DNA from: Mycolicibacterium aurum | GTDB lineage: Bacteria; Actinomycetota; Actinomycetes; Mycobacteriales; Mycobacteriaceae | Assembly: GCF_900637195.1 (NCBI RefSeq) | Contig: NZ_LR134356.1 | Span: 1,240,001-1,304,000 of the forward strand | DNA: 64,000 nucleotides | Direction: 5' to 3' | Shown here: positions 54,478 through 64,000 of the stretch, piece by piece | Position numbering within the stretch: the first letter of the stretch is position 1 | How the letters are laid out: the number at the start of each line of letters is the position of its first letter | The notes under the pieces: generated by a model | What the model was told of the DNA's origin: nothing | Seen by the model: the letters and a program-made list of their open reading frames with translations, nothing else | Databases searched by the model: none | Made by a program: the position numbers and the translations under genes

Positions 54478-55308
54478 GTGACACGCCCGTTAACCGTCAG
54501 CACGATCAACGTCAACGGCATTCGTGCGGCAGTTAAGGAACGCTCTCCGGAGAACCGGGGTCTGGTGCCCTGGTTCACCGACACCGCGGCCGACGTGGTG
54601 TGTCTGCAGGAGACGCGCGCCGACGACGAGCAGCTGGCCGACGCACTGGCTCCGGTGCTGGCGCGCGGTTGGCATCTGGCATCGGCGGCCCCGCACGTCA
54701 AGGGCCGCAACGGCGTTGCGGTCCTGTCCCGCGCGCCGCTTGACGACATCAGAATCGGCTGTGGCGCAGAGGAATTTGCGACGCACGGGCGGTACATCGA
54801 GGTGGACACCGCCGGTGTGACGGTGGCAAGCGTGTACTTCCCGACGGGCGAGGCCGAAACCGATCGCCAGCTGGAGAAGGAACGGTTCATGGCTGCCGTG
54901 GCAGATCGGATGGCGGTGCTGCTCGCCCAGAGTGCCGCGACGGGACGAGAATCGGTGCTGTGCGGGGACTGGAACATCGCCCACACCGAGAACGACATCA
55001 AGAACTGGAAGGGCAACATCAAGAAGGCGGGTTTCCTTCCGCAGGAGCGGCAGTGGCTCACCGAGCTGTTGGCCACCGGCTGGGTGGACGTGGTGCGGCA
55101 GGCCCACCCCGGCGTCCCCGGTCCGTATGCGTGGTGGTCGTGGCGAGGCAAGGCCTTCGACAACGACGCGGGCTGGCGCATCGACTACCACCTGGCCACG
55201 CCCGGACTGGGCGCGCGCGCTGCCGCCGTCACCACCGAACGGCCGGCCGCCTACGCGCTGCGGTGGTCGGACCACTGCCCGGTGACCGTGCAGTACGAAA
55301 TCGCCTAG
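54478..55308 (+). CDS. Exodeoxyribonuclease III-family nuclease (AP endonuclease-like)
   Basis: A 276-residue endonuclease/exonuclease/phosphatase-fold protein. Catalytic motifs are present in order: STINVNGIRAA, CLQETRADDEQ (metal-binding Glu), SVYFPTGEAETDRQ, CGDWNIAHTENDIKNWKGN (Asp and Asn), and RWSDHCPVTVQYE (Asp-His). It should cut DNA at abasic sites or trim 3' ends in base-excision repair. It differs clearly from M. tuberculosis XthA, so it is a second, probably distinct enzyme. The GTG start follows a -10. Its 3' end overlaps the convergent lipase gene by 4 bp. Confidence 0.87.
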   Translation: MTRPLTVSTINVNGIRAAVKERSPENRGLVPWFTDTAADVVCLQETRADDEQLADALAPVLARGWHLASAAPHVKGRNGVAVLSRAPLDDIRIGCGAEEFATHGRYIEVDTAGVTVASVYFPTGEAETDRQLEKERFMAAVADRMAVLLAQSAATGRESVLCGDWNIAHTENDIKNWKGNIKKAGFLPQERQWLTELLATGWVDVVRQAHPGVPGPYAWWSWRGKAFDNDAGWRIDYHLATPGLGARAAAVTTERPAAYALRWSDHCPVTVQYEIA

Positions 55309-56366
55309 CAGCCCTGCCGATTGGGGGTTCCGAGCGCGCCGTCGGCGCCGTCGATCGCGGCCCGGACCACATCGAGAACACGCGGATCCCAGGTCAGCCC
55401 GGTATCCCAGGGCAGTCCGGCCGCATCGGACACGTAGATGCTGTGGGTGTCGTCGAAGGTGAAGCACCGGCGGTGCGGTAGCACGCGGTCGCTGATGTCG
55501 ACAGCCAGCGCACTCGACTGCGCGACCAGCCCGTCGTTCGGCCAGACGGTCGGATTCGCCGCCGCACCCGCGGGTGCGGTGAACCGGTGGCCGCCGATCA
55601 GCACCACCGGGATCCGGTCCAGCACGCCGGCCTGGTATTCGTTCCAGCCGTCGGGACCCATCAGGAAAGCCTGGTTGACTTCGCGCCCCGAGCCCGCCAT
55701 CAGCCGCTGGACCTCGGCCTGCATGCCGTCCATCGCGGCCTCGCAGAACCTGTCGCCCAGGCAATCCGACTTCGGTGTGATGCCGTTGGCGTAGTCGGAC
55801 AGATACGACCCCTGCCACGGGGTACCGAGCGTCGTCAGCGACCGGATGACGATCGGGGAACCGAGGCTCTGCAGCACCCGGAACGCGGCGCGCGAGTACA
55901 GCCCGCCCATGGAATGTCCGACGACGTCGACGTCAGTGACGCCGTAGTGGTCGTGCAGGTGGGTCAGGAACCGGGCCAGATGCTCACCGGCGGTGTCGAT
56001 GCTGCCGGTGGAGTTCACGGTCATGTTCTCGGGCAACGTGATCGGGCAGTTGCCGAAGGCCCCGAAGCCGCCCTGGTCGACCACCGGCCCCCGGCCGGCC
56101 AGCGCCGGGGAGGTGTAGACGGTGTAACCGAGCTCGAGCAGGTGCTGCCGCAGCGCGGTGTCGGTGTTGCCCGCCGCCAATCCCGATGTGCAGGCCTGGT
56201 CCGGTGTGGTGAACGGACTCGTCGCGTCGCCGCCGGAGACGATGACCACGGCCCGCCCGGGAGGGGGCGGCGCGCTCTGCGCGCTCGCAGCGGTCAACAC
56301 GGAAGCGATCATCGCAAAGGTCAGGACGACGACGCTGACCACCAACCGAGGCACGCGGCCAACCAT
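55305..56366 (-). CDS. Secreted lipase-like alpha/beta hydrolase
   Basis: A 353-residue exported hydrolase. The signal peptide is about 1-31 (VVSVVVLTFAMIASVLTAAS, ending ASAQS). The nucleophile is in VVGHSMGGLYSRAAF, and Cys residues (CTSG, NCPI, DCLG, RFCE, RRCF, QGC) allow disulfides. VWPNDGLVAQSSAL holds the likely acid and DDTHSIYV the His. It resembles PGAP1/lipase class 2 enzymes. It is divergent from trpS. The physiological lipid is unknown. Confidence 0.82.
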   Translation of the reverse strand: MVGRVPRLVVSVVVLTFAMIASVLTAASAQSAPPPPGRAVVIVSGGDATSPFTTPDQACTSGLAAGNTDTALRQHLLELGYTVYTSPALAGRGPVVDQGGFGAFGNCPITLPENMTVNSTGSIDTAGEHLARFLTHLHDHYGVTDVDVVGHSMGGLYSRAAFRVLQSLGSPIVIRSLTTLGTPWQGSYLSDYANGITPKSDCLGDRFCEAAMDGMQAEVQRLMAGSGREVNQAFLMGPDGWNEYQAGVLDRIPVVLIGGHRFTAPAGAAANPTVWPNDGLVAQSSALAVDISDRVLPHRRCFTFDDTHSIYVSDAAGLPWDTGLTWDPRVLDVVRAAIDGADGALGTPNRQGC

Positions 56367-56445
56367 ATTCTCGATCAGCGCGGACGGTGCGGTATGCGAA
56401 CGAATCGGCGTCGCGGTCGCGCCGCCGCGCGTGACCCCGGGATGA

Positions 56446-57501
<1,056 letters not shown>

Positions 57502-57543
57502 CACCGTCTCGACAGCACCGTCTCACGAGCGCAAGGGGGTCGG

Positions 57544-58578
57544 ATGACCGCGCAGCCCGACCCGGAGGACAAGCCCGGCATCCTCGACCGGTTGCGGGCG
57601 CGGATGCCGTGGTTCGACCACACGATGCGGGCTCAGCAGCGCTACACCGACTGCAAGGGCGACTTCTACGCGGCCGGTCTCACCTATTTCACGATCTTCG
57701 CGTTGTTCCCGCTGCTGATGGTCGGGTTCGCGGTGGGAGGCTTCGTGTTGGTGGGACGTCCCGACCTGCTCGCCGAGGTCGAGGAACGCATCAGGGCAGC
57801 CGTCAGCGGTGATCTCGGGCAGCAACTGGTGCAGTTGATGGATTCGGCGATCGATTCCCGCGGGACGGTCGGCATCATCGGCTTGGCCGCGGCCGCATGG
57901 GCCGGGCTGGGCTGGATGGCCAACCTCCGCGAGGCGCTCAGCCAGATGTGGGGCAGTTTCCGCGACGAGCAGGGCAGTTTTCTCAAGACCAAGCTGTCCG
58001 ATCTCGGCGCGTTGCTCTCGACATTCGTCGCGATCGTCGTCACCGTCGCGCTGACCGCGCTGGGCAACACGTCGGTGATGCAGAATGTGTTGGACTGGTT
58101 CGGCTTTCCCAATGCCCCCGGCCTGAGTGTGGCGCTGCGGACCGCGTCCATCGTGGTGTCGATTCTGGTGTCCTGGTTGCTGTTCACCTGGATCATCGCG
58201 CGACTGCCCCGGGAGTCGACGAGCCTGCGCAGCAGCATGCGCGCGGGGCTGATCGCCGCCGTCGCGTTCGAGGTCTTCAAGTTGGTCGCCTCGATCTATC
58301 TGCGGTCGGTGGTCACCGGTCCCGCGGGCGCGACGTTCGGGCCGGTGCTCGGCCTGATGGTCTTCGCCTACATCACGTCGCGGTTGATTCTGTTCGCCAC
58401 GGCGTGGGCGGCGACGACGCCGGAGAACATGGGCGAGGAGATGGTGCCGCCACCGGAACCCGCCGTCATCCGGAACCGGATCGTCACCCGCCCGGGAGTG
58501 GGACCGCTACAGGTCGCCGCGGCAGCGGCGGTGGGAGCGCTGGGCGCTCTGAGCGTCACGCGGTGGCGTAAGCGCTGA
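57544..58578 (+). CDS. yihY: YihY/BrkB-family inner-membrane protein (Rv3335c-like)
   Basis: A 344-residue membrane protein with six predicted transmembrane segments (AGLTYFTIFALFPLLMVGFA, GTVGIIGLAAAAWAGLGWM, LLSTFVAIVVTVALTALG, SIVVSILVSWLLFTWIIA, AGLIAAVAFEVFKLVASI, FGPVLGLMVFAYITSRLILF). These fill the YihY/UPF0761 domain, formerly misnamed RNase BN. Function is unknown; a transport role is suggested by the fold. It follows trpS on the same strand, as in M. tuberculosis, and ends one base before the convergent dacB1 end. Confidence 0.9.
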   Translation: MTAQPDPEDKPGILDRLRARMPWFDHTMRAQQRYTDCKGDFYAAGLTYFTIFALFPLLMVGFAVGGFVLVGRPDLLAEVEERIRAAVSGDLGQQLVQLMDSAIDSRGTVGIIGLAAAAWAGLGWMANLREALSQMWGSFRDEQGSFLKTKLSDLGALLSTFVAIVVTVALTALGNTSVMQNVLDWFGFPNAPGLSVALRTASIVVSILVSWLLFTWIIARLPRESTSLRSSMRAGLIAAVAFEVFKLVASIYLRSVVTGPAGATFGPVLGLMVFAYITSRLILFATAWAATTPENMGEEMVPPPEPAVIRNRIVTRPGVGPLQVAAAAAVGALGALSVTRWRKR

Positions 58579-58579
58579 A

Positions 58580-59803
58580 TCAGCGTGCGGGCCTGCGGTT
58601 CATCGCGCGGGCACCCAAGATCAGGAAGAACACGACGATCGTGCCGATGACGCCGACGCCGATCCGGACCGGTGTGGCATCGACGTCGGGCAGCATGGCG
58701 TTGGCGTTGGTCGTGGTGGTTCCCGCGGCCGCAGCGTCGGGTGTGGGATCGACGAGGGAAGGGTCGGGATCGACCAGCGAGCCCACCTTGGTGCCGGGTG
58801 CGGTGGCGAAGCCGTAGTCGAGCAGCCTGGCGGCCTGCTCCCAGGGCGCGATGGGTTGGCGGGTGCCGCGCATCAGGACCGCGACCAGCCGGCGGCCGTC
58901 GCGGGTGGCGGCGCCGACGAAGGTCTGCCCGGCATCGTCGGTGTATCCGGTCTTGCCGCCCATTGCACCCGGGTAGTTGGCCAGCAACTTGTTGTCGTTC
59001 TCGATCGGGTAGCCGGCGCCGTCACGGCCGGGAAATTCGGTGGCCTTGGTGGCGACGATGTCGGTGAAGACGGGGTTCTGCCACGCGTATCGGTAGAAGA
59101 GCCCGATGTCGTAGGCCGACGTGCTCATGCCGGGGCCGTCGAGACCGGACGGGGTGGCGACACGGGTGTCGCGGGCCCCCAGCTTGCCGGCCAGCACGTT
59201 GATCTTGTTCAGTGCCGTCTCCATGCCGCCCATCTGCATCGCCAGTGCGTGTGCAGCGTCGTTGCCGGAGTACATGAGGAGCCCGTGCAGCAGGTCGTTG
59301 ACGGAGTAGAAGCCACCCTGGCCGACCCCGACCTTGGTGCCCTCCTGAGCGGCGTCCTGTTCGGTGCCGGGGATCACCTTGTGCAGCGGGAGATCGCGGA
59401 TGGCCTGCATCGCGGTCAGCACCTTGATGATGCTGGCGGGTCGATGCCTGCCGTGCGGATCGCGGGCGGCGATGACGTCACCGGTGTCGAGGTCGGCGAC
59501 CAGCCATGCCTCGGCGGAAACGTCGCCGGGCACGGGGGGAGTGCCGGGGGCGGTGATGACGCCGCAGCCCGACAGCGCGTCCCCGCCCACCGGAGCGGCC
59601 GGGACGGGAAGCGGGGCGGGTGGATCGCCGACTTCGGGGATCTCCGACGAGTCCACCGCGGGCGGCGTCGCCACCCGGTACGGGCAGGTATTCGCGTCCA
59701 TCACCGCCGGGTCCGGCTGAGCGGCAGCCACTGGCGCCAGGGCCAGCATCGAGGCTGCGACCAGCGCGGATACCCGCATCGAGACTGTCCGTAACGTCGC
59801 CAT
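58580..59803 (-). CDS. dacB1: D-alanyl-D-alanine carboxypeptidase DacB1
   Basis: A 407-residue penicillin-binding protein that trims the terminal D-Ala from peptidoglycan stem peptides. The signal peptide is about 1-29. Catalytic motifs are SIIK (Ser124, Lys127), SGN (179-181) and KTG (284-286), all intact. A transmembrane anchor is near the C terminus ([19 protein letters not shown]). It aligns with Rv3330 over its length. I chose ATG 59803; the open frame upstream of it is not conserved. Confidence 0.93.
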   Translation of the reverse strand: MATLRTVSMRVSALVAASMLALAPVAAAQPDPAVMDANTCPYRVATPPAVDSSEIPEVGDPPAPLPVPAAPVGGDALSGCGVITAPGTPPVPGDVSAEAWLVADLDTGDVIAARDPHGRHRPASIIKVLTAMQAIRDLPLHKVIPGTEQDAAQEGTKVGVGQGGFYSVNDLLHGLLMYSGNDAAHALAMQMGGMETALNKINVLAGKLGARDTRVATPSGLDGPGMSTSAYDIGLFYRYAWQNPVFTDIVATKATEFPGRDGAGYPIENDNKLLANYPGAMGGKTGYTDDAGQTFVGAATRDGRRLVAVLMRGTRQPIAPWEQAARLLDYGFATAPGTKVGSLVDPDPSLVDPTPDAAAAGTTTTNANAMLPDVDATPVRIGVGVIGTIVVFFLILGARAMNRRPAR

Positions 59804-59992
59804 CGTTGCGCAGATTAAGCGATCCGAGTCACTGAGTCGGGGAGCCACGCGGTGACTGGTGTGGTCAGAGTTTCACGTGGGACTCGACGGGGTACCGCGC
59901 TCCCGCCAGGTCAGCGGGGAATCCGCGCGCAAACGGGTACGTCGTCGGCATCACTAGGCTGGTGTTACCTGTGAGCCGGCTGAAGGGCGTGC

Positions 59993-61207
59993 ATGTTCAT
60001 TCTTGTTCTCGGCTCGGTCCTTGCGTTGATGCACCTGTACGTATGGAAACGGCTGGTCAAGGACACCACCCGGCCCGGCCGCACCCGCTGGTCGCTGTCC
60101 GCGCTCGTCGGCGCTCTTGCGCTGTTGCTCGTCGGCACGCTGTTCGTGCCGCGGGTCTTCGGGGTGACGGAGTCCGGCTGGCTCGCGTGGCCCGGTTATC
60201 TGTGGTTCGGGCTCCTGGTCTACCTGTTCCTGGCGTCCCTGGTCCTGGAACCGGTCCGACTGGCCCTGCGGCGCCGGTTCGCTCGCGCGCCGCGCGTCGC
60301 CTCACCCGTGTCAGCCGCGTCACCGGAGGTGACCGCCGATCTTGCGACGGACGCCGACCCCGTGGTCGACAGACGGCTGTTCCTCGCACGCACCGCCGCG
60401 GTGACCGCCGGCGTGGCTGCGGTCGGGATCACCGGTTTCGGTGCCGCGCGTGCCGTCGGTCCTCCTGACCTGCTCAGAGTCCCCGTACGGCTGCCCCGCC
60501 TGGATCCGGCGTTCAACGGCTTTCGCGTCGCGGTGGTGTCGGACATCCACCTCGGTCCGCTGCTGGGGCGCGCGCACACGGAGCGGATCGTGCGCATCAT
60601 CAACGAAGCCGAACCCGACCTGGTCGCGGTCGTCGGCGACCTGGTGGACGGCACCGTCGAAGAACTGGGCTCCGCGGCGGAACCACTGCAGGACCTGCAG
60701 CCGCGTGACGGTGTGTTCTTCGTCACTGGAAACCACGAGTATTTCGTGGACGACACCGCAGCATGGATGCGGGAACTCGAACGCTTCGGCCTGAACGTGC
60801 TGCGCAACGAGAACACCCGGATCCGGCGGGGCGGTGCCGCATTCGACCTGGCGGGAGTCAACGACCTCGCCGGTGAGTCACGGTCGGATCCGCCCGACTA
60901 CGACCGCGCCCTCGCGGGCGTCAACCCGGGGGGACCCGCGATTCTGCTGGCACATCAGCCCGTTCAGGTGACGGAGGCAGCAGACCGAGGTGTCGATCTG
61001 CAGTTGTCGGGACACACGCACGGCGGACAGATGTGGCCGTTCCACTACGCCGTCGAGCTCGCGCAACCGTCGTTGGCGGGTCTGTCCCAGGTGCGCGACA
61101 CCCAGCTCTACGTGACGCGCGGGGCCGGATTCTGGGGGCCGCCGGTCCGGGTCGGCGCCCCGCCGGACATCAGCGTGTTGACCCTCGAAGGCGGACTCGG
61201 GGATTAA
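59993..61207 (+). CDS. Membrane metallophosphoesterase
   Basis: A 404-residue protein with three N-terminal transmembrane segments (ILVLGSVLALMHLYVW, ALVGALALLLVGTLFV, YLWFGLLVYLFLASLVL) and possibly a fourth at about 130-150. The calcineurin-like phosphoesterase domain (about 175-395) has all metal-binding motifs: VVSDIHLGP, VVGDLVDG, VTGNHEYF, LLAHQP and LSGHTHGGQMWPF. Relatives hydrolyse nucleotide- or lipid-linked phosphates. Residues RRLFLARTAAVTAG resemble a twin-arginine-like stretch but have a transmembrane context. The substrate is unknown. Confidence 0.87.
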   Translation: MFILVLGSVLALMHLYVWKRLVKDTTRPGRTRWSLSALVGALALLLVGTLFVPRVFGVTESGWLAWPGYLWFGLLVYLFLASLVLEPVRLALRRRFARAPRVASPVSAASPEVTADLATDADPVVDRRLFLARTAAVTAGVAAVGITGFGAARAVGPPDLLRVPVRLPRLDPAFNGFRVAVVSDIHLGPLLGRAHTERIVRIINEAEPDLVAVVGDLVDGTVEELGSAAEPLQDLQPRDGVFFVTGNHEYFVDDTAAWMRELERFGLNVLRNENTRIRRGGAAFDLAGVNDLAGESRSDPPDYDRALAGVNPGGPAILLAHQPVQVTEAADRGVDLQLSGHTHGGQMWPFHYAVELAQPSLAGLSQVRDTQLYVTRGAGFWGPPVRVGAPPDISVLTLEGGLGD

Positions 61208-61319
61208 ATGTCGGACCCCAGGGGTATTTCTTAGCAGATTCACGGACAACTCTGACGGTGATGCACAGGTGCGACCAGCACGCTGAAGACATCGAAAGTC
61301 CGCGGAAGGAGCCATGGTG

Positions 61320-61475
61320 ATGACGAGGAAGACCGCCACCGTAGTGCGTCTCGACTCCCATCCGGCCCGGCAGGCTGCCGAGCGCCGCGCGCGCGACATC
61401 GAAGAAGCGATGCGACGGCATCCGGCATTCCAATCTCGACTTCAGCCACCCGCGCCACACCTGCGGTTGGTGTAG
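61320..61475 (+). CDS. Small Arg-rich hypothetical protein
   Basis: A 51-residue basic peptide beginning MTRKTATVVRLDSHPARQ and ending PHLRLV, with about ten Arg, mostly in a central helix-forming run (AERRARDIEEAMRRHPAF). AGGAG lies 8 bases before ATG 61320; ATG 61314 and GTG 61317 in frame are too close to it. A strong terminator follows 10 bases after the stop, which supports a real, separately transcribed gene. No family recognised; it is too short to assign. Confidence 0.6.
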   Translation: MTRKTATVVRLDSHPARQAAERRARDIEEAMRRHPAFQSRLQPPAPHLRLV

Positions 61476-61484
61476 ACGCTTAAA

Positions 61485-61518
61485 GGGGCGCTCCTGGTGG
61501 TGGGGGCGCCCCTTTTTT
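61485..61518 (+). terminator. Rho-independent terminator
   Basis: GGGGCGC (61485-61491) and GCGCCCC (61506-61512) form a 7-bp GC stem followed directly by six T residues on the plus strand. It ends transcription of the small Arg-rich gene and faces the convergent acyl-CoA synthetase gene. Confidence 0.9.
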
Positions 61519-61526
61519 CGCGTCTG

Positions 61527-63158
61527 TCACGTCTGCAGCAGGCGGGCACTGACCTCCCGCATCTCCACTTTGCGGATCTTGCCGGTCACCGTCATGGGGA
61601 ACTCGTCGACCACGTGGACATAGCGCGGAATCTTGTAATGCGCGAGCCGGTCCTGAGCGAACGCGCGTATCGCGGCGGCGTCCAACGGGGCGCGGCCGGG
61701 CCGCATCCGGATCCAGGCGCACAGCTCCTCGCCGTACTTCTCGTCGGGCACCCCGACCACCTGCGCGTCCTCGATGTCGGGGTGGGTGTAGAGAAACTCC
61801 TCGATCTCGCGCGGGTAAATGTTCTCGCCCCCGCGGATCACGAGGTCCTTGATGCGTCCCACGATGTTGCAGTAACCGTCTTCGCGCATGACCGCCAGAT
61901 CGCCGGTGTGCATCCACCCATCGGCGTCGACGGCGTCCGCGGTCTTCTCCTCATCGCGCCAGTACCCCAGCATCACCGAGTATCCGCGTGTGCAGAATTC
62001 GCCCGGCATACCGCGCTCGACGACGTCTCCGGAGTCCGGGTCGACGATCTTGATCTCGACATGCGGGTGCACACGCCCGATCGACGACGTCCGGCGCTCC
62101 AGGTCGTCATCGAAGAGCGTCTGGCACGACACCGGAGAGGTTTCGGTCATCCCGTACGCGATCGAGATCTCCGCCATGTTCATCTCTTCGACGCAGCGCT
62201 TCATCACCTCGACCGGACACACGGCGCCCGCCATGATGCCGGTACGCAGCGACGACAGGTCGCGCTCGGCGAAGTCGGCGTGGTTCTGCATCGCGATGAA
62301 CATCGTCGGCACTCCGTAAACCGCGGTGCACCTTTCTTTTTCGATGGCCGCCAGGGTCTGCCCGGGATCGAAGGCCGACGCGGGGATCACGATCGTCGCG
62401 CCGTGCGTCGTGCAGCCCAGGTTGCCCATCACCATGCCGAAGCAGTGATAGAACGGCACCGGAATGCACAGCCGGTCACCGGCGGTCAACCGGATCTGCT
62501 CGGTGCAGAAGTAGCCGTTGTTGAGAATGTTGCGATGGGACAGCGTCGCACCTTTCGGGAACCCGGTGGTCCCCGACGTGTACTGGATGTTGATGGCGTC
62601 GCGATTGGACAGCGCCGCGCCGCGCCGTCGCAACTCGGCGTCGTCCACCTGATCCGCGCCCGAACACAGGGCGTCCCAGTCGTCGGTGCCGATGAACAGG
62701 ACACGCTGCAGCGCAGCAACATCCGAGCGAACTTCGTCGACCATGGCGACGTAGTCGGAAGACTTGAACCGGGTGGCCGAGATCAACGTCCCCACCCCGG
62801 ACTGGTCGAGTACGTAGCGCAGCTCGTGCGTGCGGTACGCGGGATTGATGTTGACCAGGATGGCGCCGATCTTGGCCGTGGCGTACTGCACGATCGCCCA
62901 CTCCGGACAATTGGGTGCCCACACCCCGACCCGGTCCCCGCGCTCGATGCCGAGCGACATCAAACCCTTGGCGACGGTGTCGATCTCGCGGTCGAGTTCG
63001 GCGTAGGTCCAGCGGCGACCACTGGCGACGTCGACCAGCGCGTCGTGATCGGGGTAGGTCGCCGCGATCCGCTCGAAGTTCGCGCCGATGGTCTCTTCCA
63101 GAATGGGGGTGTCCGTCGGCCCTGCGTCGTAGGACTGGGTAGTCGTCATGTCTGCCAT
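61527..63158 (-). CDS. Acyl-CoA synthetase (AMP-forming, FadD type)
   Basis: A 543-residue ANL-superfamily ligase that activates a fatty or carboxylic acid through an acyl-adenylate and transfers it to CoA. The P-loop-like motif is YTSGTTGFPKGATLSHRN, the second adenylate motif YGMTETSP, then DGWMHTGDLAVM, the hinge GRIKDLVIRGGENIYPRE and the catalytic Lys in MTVTGKIRKVEMR. Length is usual. It resembles FadD35-type medium-chain ligases; the acid is unknown. Its ATG overlaps the stop of the upstream synthetase (TAATG), so the two are an operon. Confidence 0.9.
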   Translation of the reverse strand: MADMTTTQSYDAGPTDTPILEETIGANFERIAATYPDHDALVDVASGRRWTYAELDREIDTVAKGLMSLGIERGDRVGVWAPNCPEWAIVQYATAKIGAILVNINPAYRTHELRYVLDQSGVGTLISATRFKSSDYVAMVDEVRSDVAALQRVLFIGTDDWDALCSGADQVDDAELRRRGAALSNRDAINIQYTSGTTGFPKGATLSHRNILNNGYFCTEQIRLTAGDRLCIPVPFYHCFGMVMGNLGCTTHGATIVIPASAFDPGQTLAAIEKERCTAVYGVPTMFIAMQNHADFAERDLSSLRTGIMAGAVCPVEVMKRCVEEMNMAEISIAYGMTETSPVSCQTLFDDDLERRTSSIGRVHPHVEIKIVDPDSGDVVERGMPGEFCTRGYSVMLGYWRDEEKTADAVDADGWMHTGDLAVMREDGYCNIVGRIKDLVIRGGENIYPREIEEFLYTHPDIEDAQVVGVPDEKYGEELCAWIRMRPGRAPLDAAAIRAFAQDRLAHYKIPRYVHVVDEFPMTVTGKIRKVEMREVSARLLQT

Positions 63159-64000
63159 TAATCCACCAGATCTTCGTAGCGGTACTCGGTTTCGATGGGT
63201 TGACCCGCACGGTGGGCCTCGTCCTCGCGGCGGCGCAACTCGACGCGACGGATCTTGCCGGAGATGGTCTTCGGCAGTTCGAAGAACTCCACCCGGCGCA
63301 CCTTCAGGTACGGCGCGAGGTTGTCGCGGGAGTGCTCGAGGATCGCTCGTGCCGTCTCGCTGTCGGCCGACCAGCCCTGCGCCAGCGCCACGTAGGCCTT
63401 CGGCACGGCCAGGCGGGTGTCGTCCGGCTGCGGCACCACCGCGGCCTCGACCACCGCAGGATGGGAGATGAGCACGCTCTCCAACTCGAACGGCGACACC
63501 TTGTAGTCCGAGGATTTGAAGACGTCGTCGGTGCGTCCGATGTAGGTGATGTAGCCATCGGCGTCGCGGACGGCGACATCGCCGGTGTGGTAGTAACCGC
63601 CGCGCATCACCAGGGCATTGCGGTCGTCATCGCCGAGATAGCCCGTCATCAGGTTCAGCGGCGTCTGGCTCAGATCCAGGCAGATCTCGCCCTCATCGGC
63701 GGGTTGGTCGGTGAGCGGGTCGACCAGCACCACCGGAACCCCGGGCATCGGCCTGCCCATCGAGCCGGCCTTCACGGGTTGCCCCGGAGTGTTGCCCACC
63801 TGCAGCGTGGTCTCGGTTTGGCCGAACCCGTCCCGGATCGTCAACCCCCACGCCCGCTCCACCGCGCCGATCACCTCGGGGTTGAGCGGCTCGCCGGCAC
63901 CCAGCACTTCCCGCAGACGCTCGGGGCGGGGTCCGAGGTCGGACTGGATCAGCATGCGCCAGACGGTCGGCGGTGCGCAGAACGTGCTGACCCCGGCCCG
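63158..64000 (-). CDS. Acyl-CoA/AMP-dependent synthetase, C-terminal part (runs off the window)
   Basis: The last 280 codons of a second ANL-superfamily enzyme; the 5' part lies beyond base 64000. Visible motifs are DGFGQTETTLQVGN, YYHTGDVAVRDADGYITYIG, the hinge GRTDDVFKSSDYKVSPFE and the catalytic Lys in KTISGKIRRVELR. The DVFKSSDYKVSPFELE hinge is typical of the medium-chain/acetyl-type synthetases rather than of the downstream FadD. The first part seen (STFCAPPTVWRML) is the middle of the adenylation domain. Stop TAA 63158-63160. Confidence 0.87.
   Translation of the reverse strand, partial: RAGVSTFCAPPTVWRMLIQSDLGPRPERLREVLGAGEPLNPEVIGAVERAWGLTIRDGFGQTETTLQVGNTPGQPVKAGSMGRPMPGVPVVLVDPLTDQPADEGEICLDLSQTPLNLMTGYLGDDDRNALVMRGGYYHTGDVAVRDADGYITYIGRTDDVFKSSDYKVSPFELESVLISHPAVVEAAVVPQPDDTRLAVPKAYVALAQGWSADSETARAILEHSRDNLAPYLKVRRVEFFELPKTISGKIRRVELRRREDEAHRAGQPIETEYRYEDLVD

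Overview
This 64 kb window comes from the chromosome of a high-GC actinobacterium, almost certainly a fast-growing mycobacterium (Mycolicibacterium type). The evidence is the combination and order of lineage genes: whiB3, sigD/rsdA, guaB2-guaB3-choD-guaA, the imuA'-imuB-dnaE2 mutasome, the mfp conservon ending in mfpA, a SAM-IV riboswitch before metY-metX, trpS and dacB1. Much of this follows the M. tuberculosis Rv3416-Rv3330 order, read in the opposite sense. Local additions include a nitrile/thiocyanate hydratase operon, a class I DAHP synthase end and a tandem two-component kinase. No tRNA, rRNA, insertion sequence, prophage or CRISPR array was seen.

Layout. 1-3.3 kb: aroG end, a DUF4349 lipoprotein, and a cobalt-type hydratase operon (beta, alpha, activator). 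3.3-7.1 kb: whiB3, an Rv3415c-like gene, sigD with its anti-sigma factor rsdA, and a DUF5319 gene. 7.2-18.5 kb: guaB2, guaB3, a TetR regulator, choD, a divergent kinase/response-regulator pair, guaA and a mycolyltransferase-like secreted protein. 18.5-24.2 kb: a six-gene minus-strand operon (lipase, SDR, ferritin-like protein, flavin monooxygenase, MerR regulator, TenA-like protein). 24.3-35.2 kb: SOS mutagenesis genes (imuA', imuB, dnaE2) behind LexA boxes, interleaved with iunH, an acyl-CoA reductase, htdY and a degenerate GGDEF protein. 35.2-42.2 kb: DUF1877, nitroreductase, spoU-type methyltransferase, two tandem paralogous 50-residue ORFs, then the conservon (kinase, roadblock, DUF742, GTPase) and mfpA. 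42.2-50.1 kb: flavohaemoglobin, two TetR regulators, an FHA-ABC transporter, an old-yellow-enzyme homologue, folD and DUF3017. 50.1-64 kb: riboswitch-controlled metY-metX-methyltransferase, hydrolases, an exonuclease III homologue, trpS, yihY, dacB1, a phosphoesterase, a small Arg-rich ORF and two acyl-CoA synthetases.

Functional links: guanine nucleotide synthesis (guaB2, guaA), translesion repair (ImuA'/ImuB/DnaE2 under LexA), sulfur assimilation into methionine with SAM feedback, redox and lipid signalling (WhiB3, SigD), and a GTPase system coupled to a gyrase-binding DNA mimic. Several genes have a -10 hexamer about 7 nt before the start codon, which indicates leaderless transcription and helped choose starts.

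The least explained items are the duplicated small ORFs next to the mfp operon, the kinase with a second degenerate kinase half, and the 6-bp repeat read in two overlapping hydratase frames.
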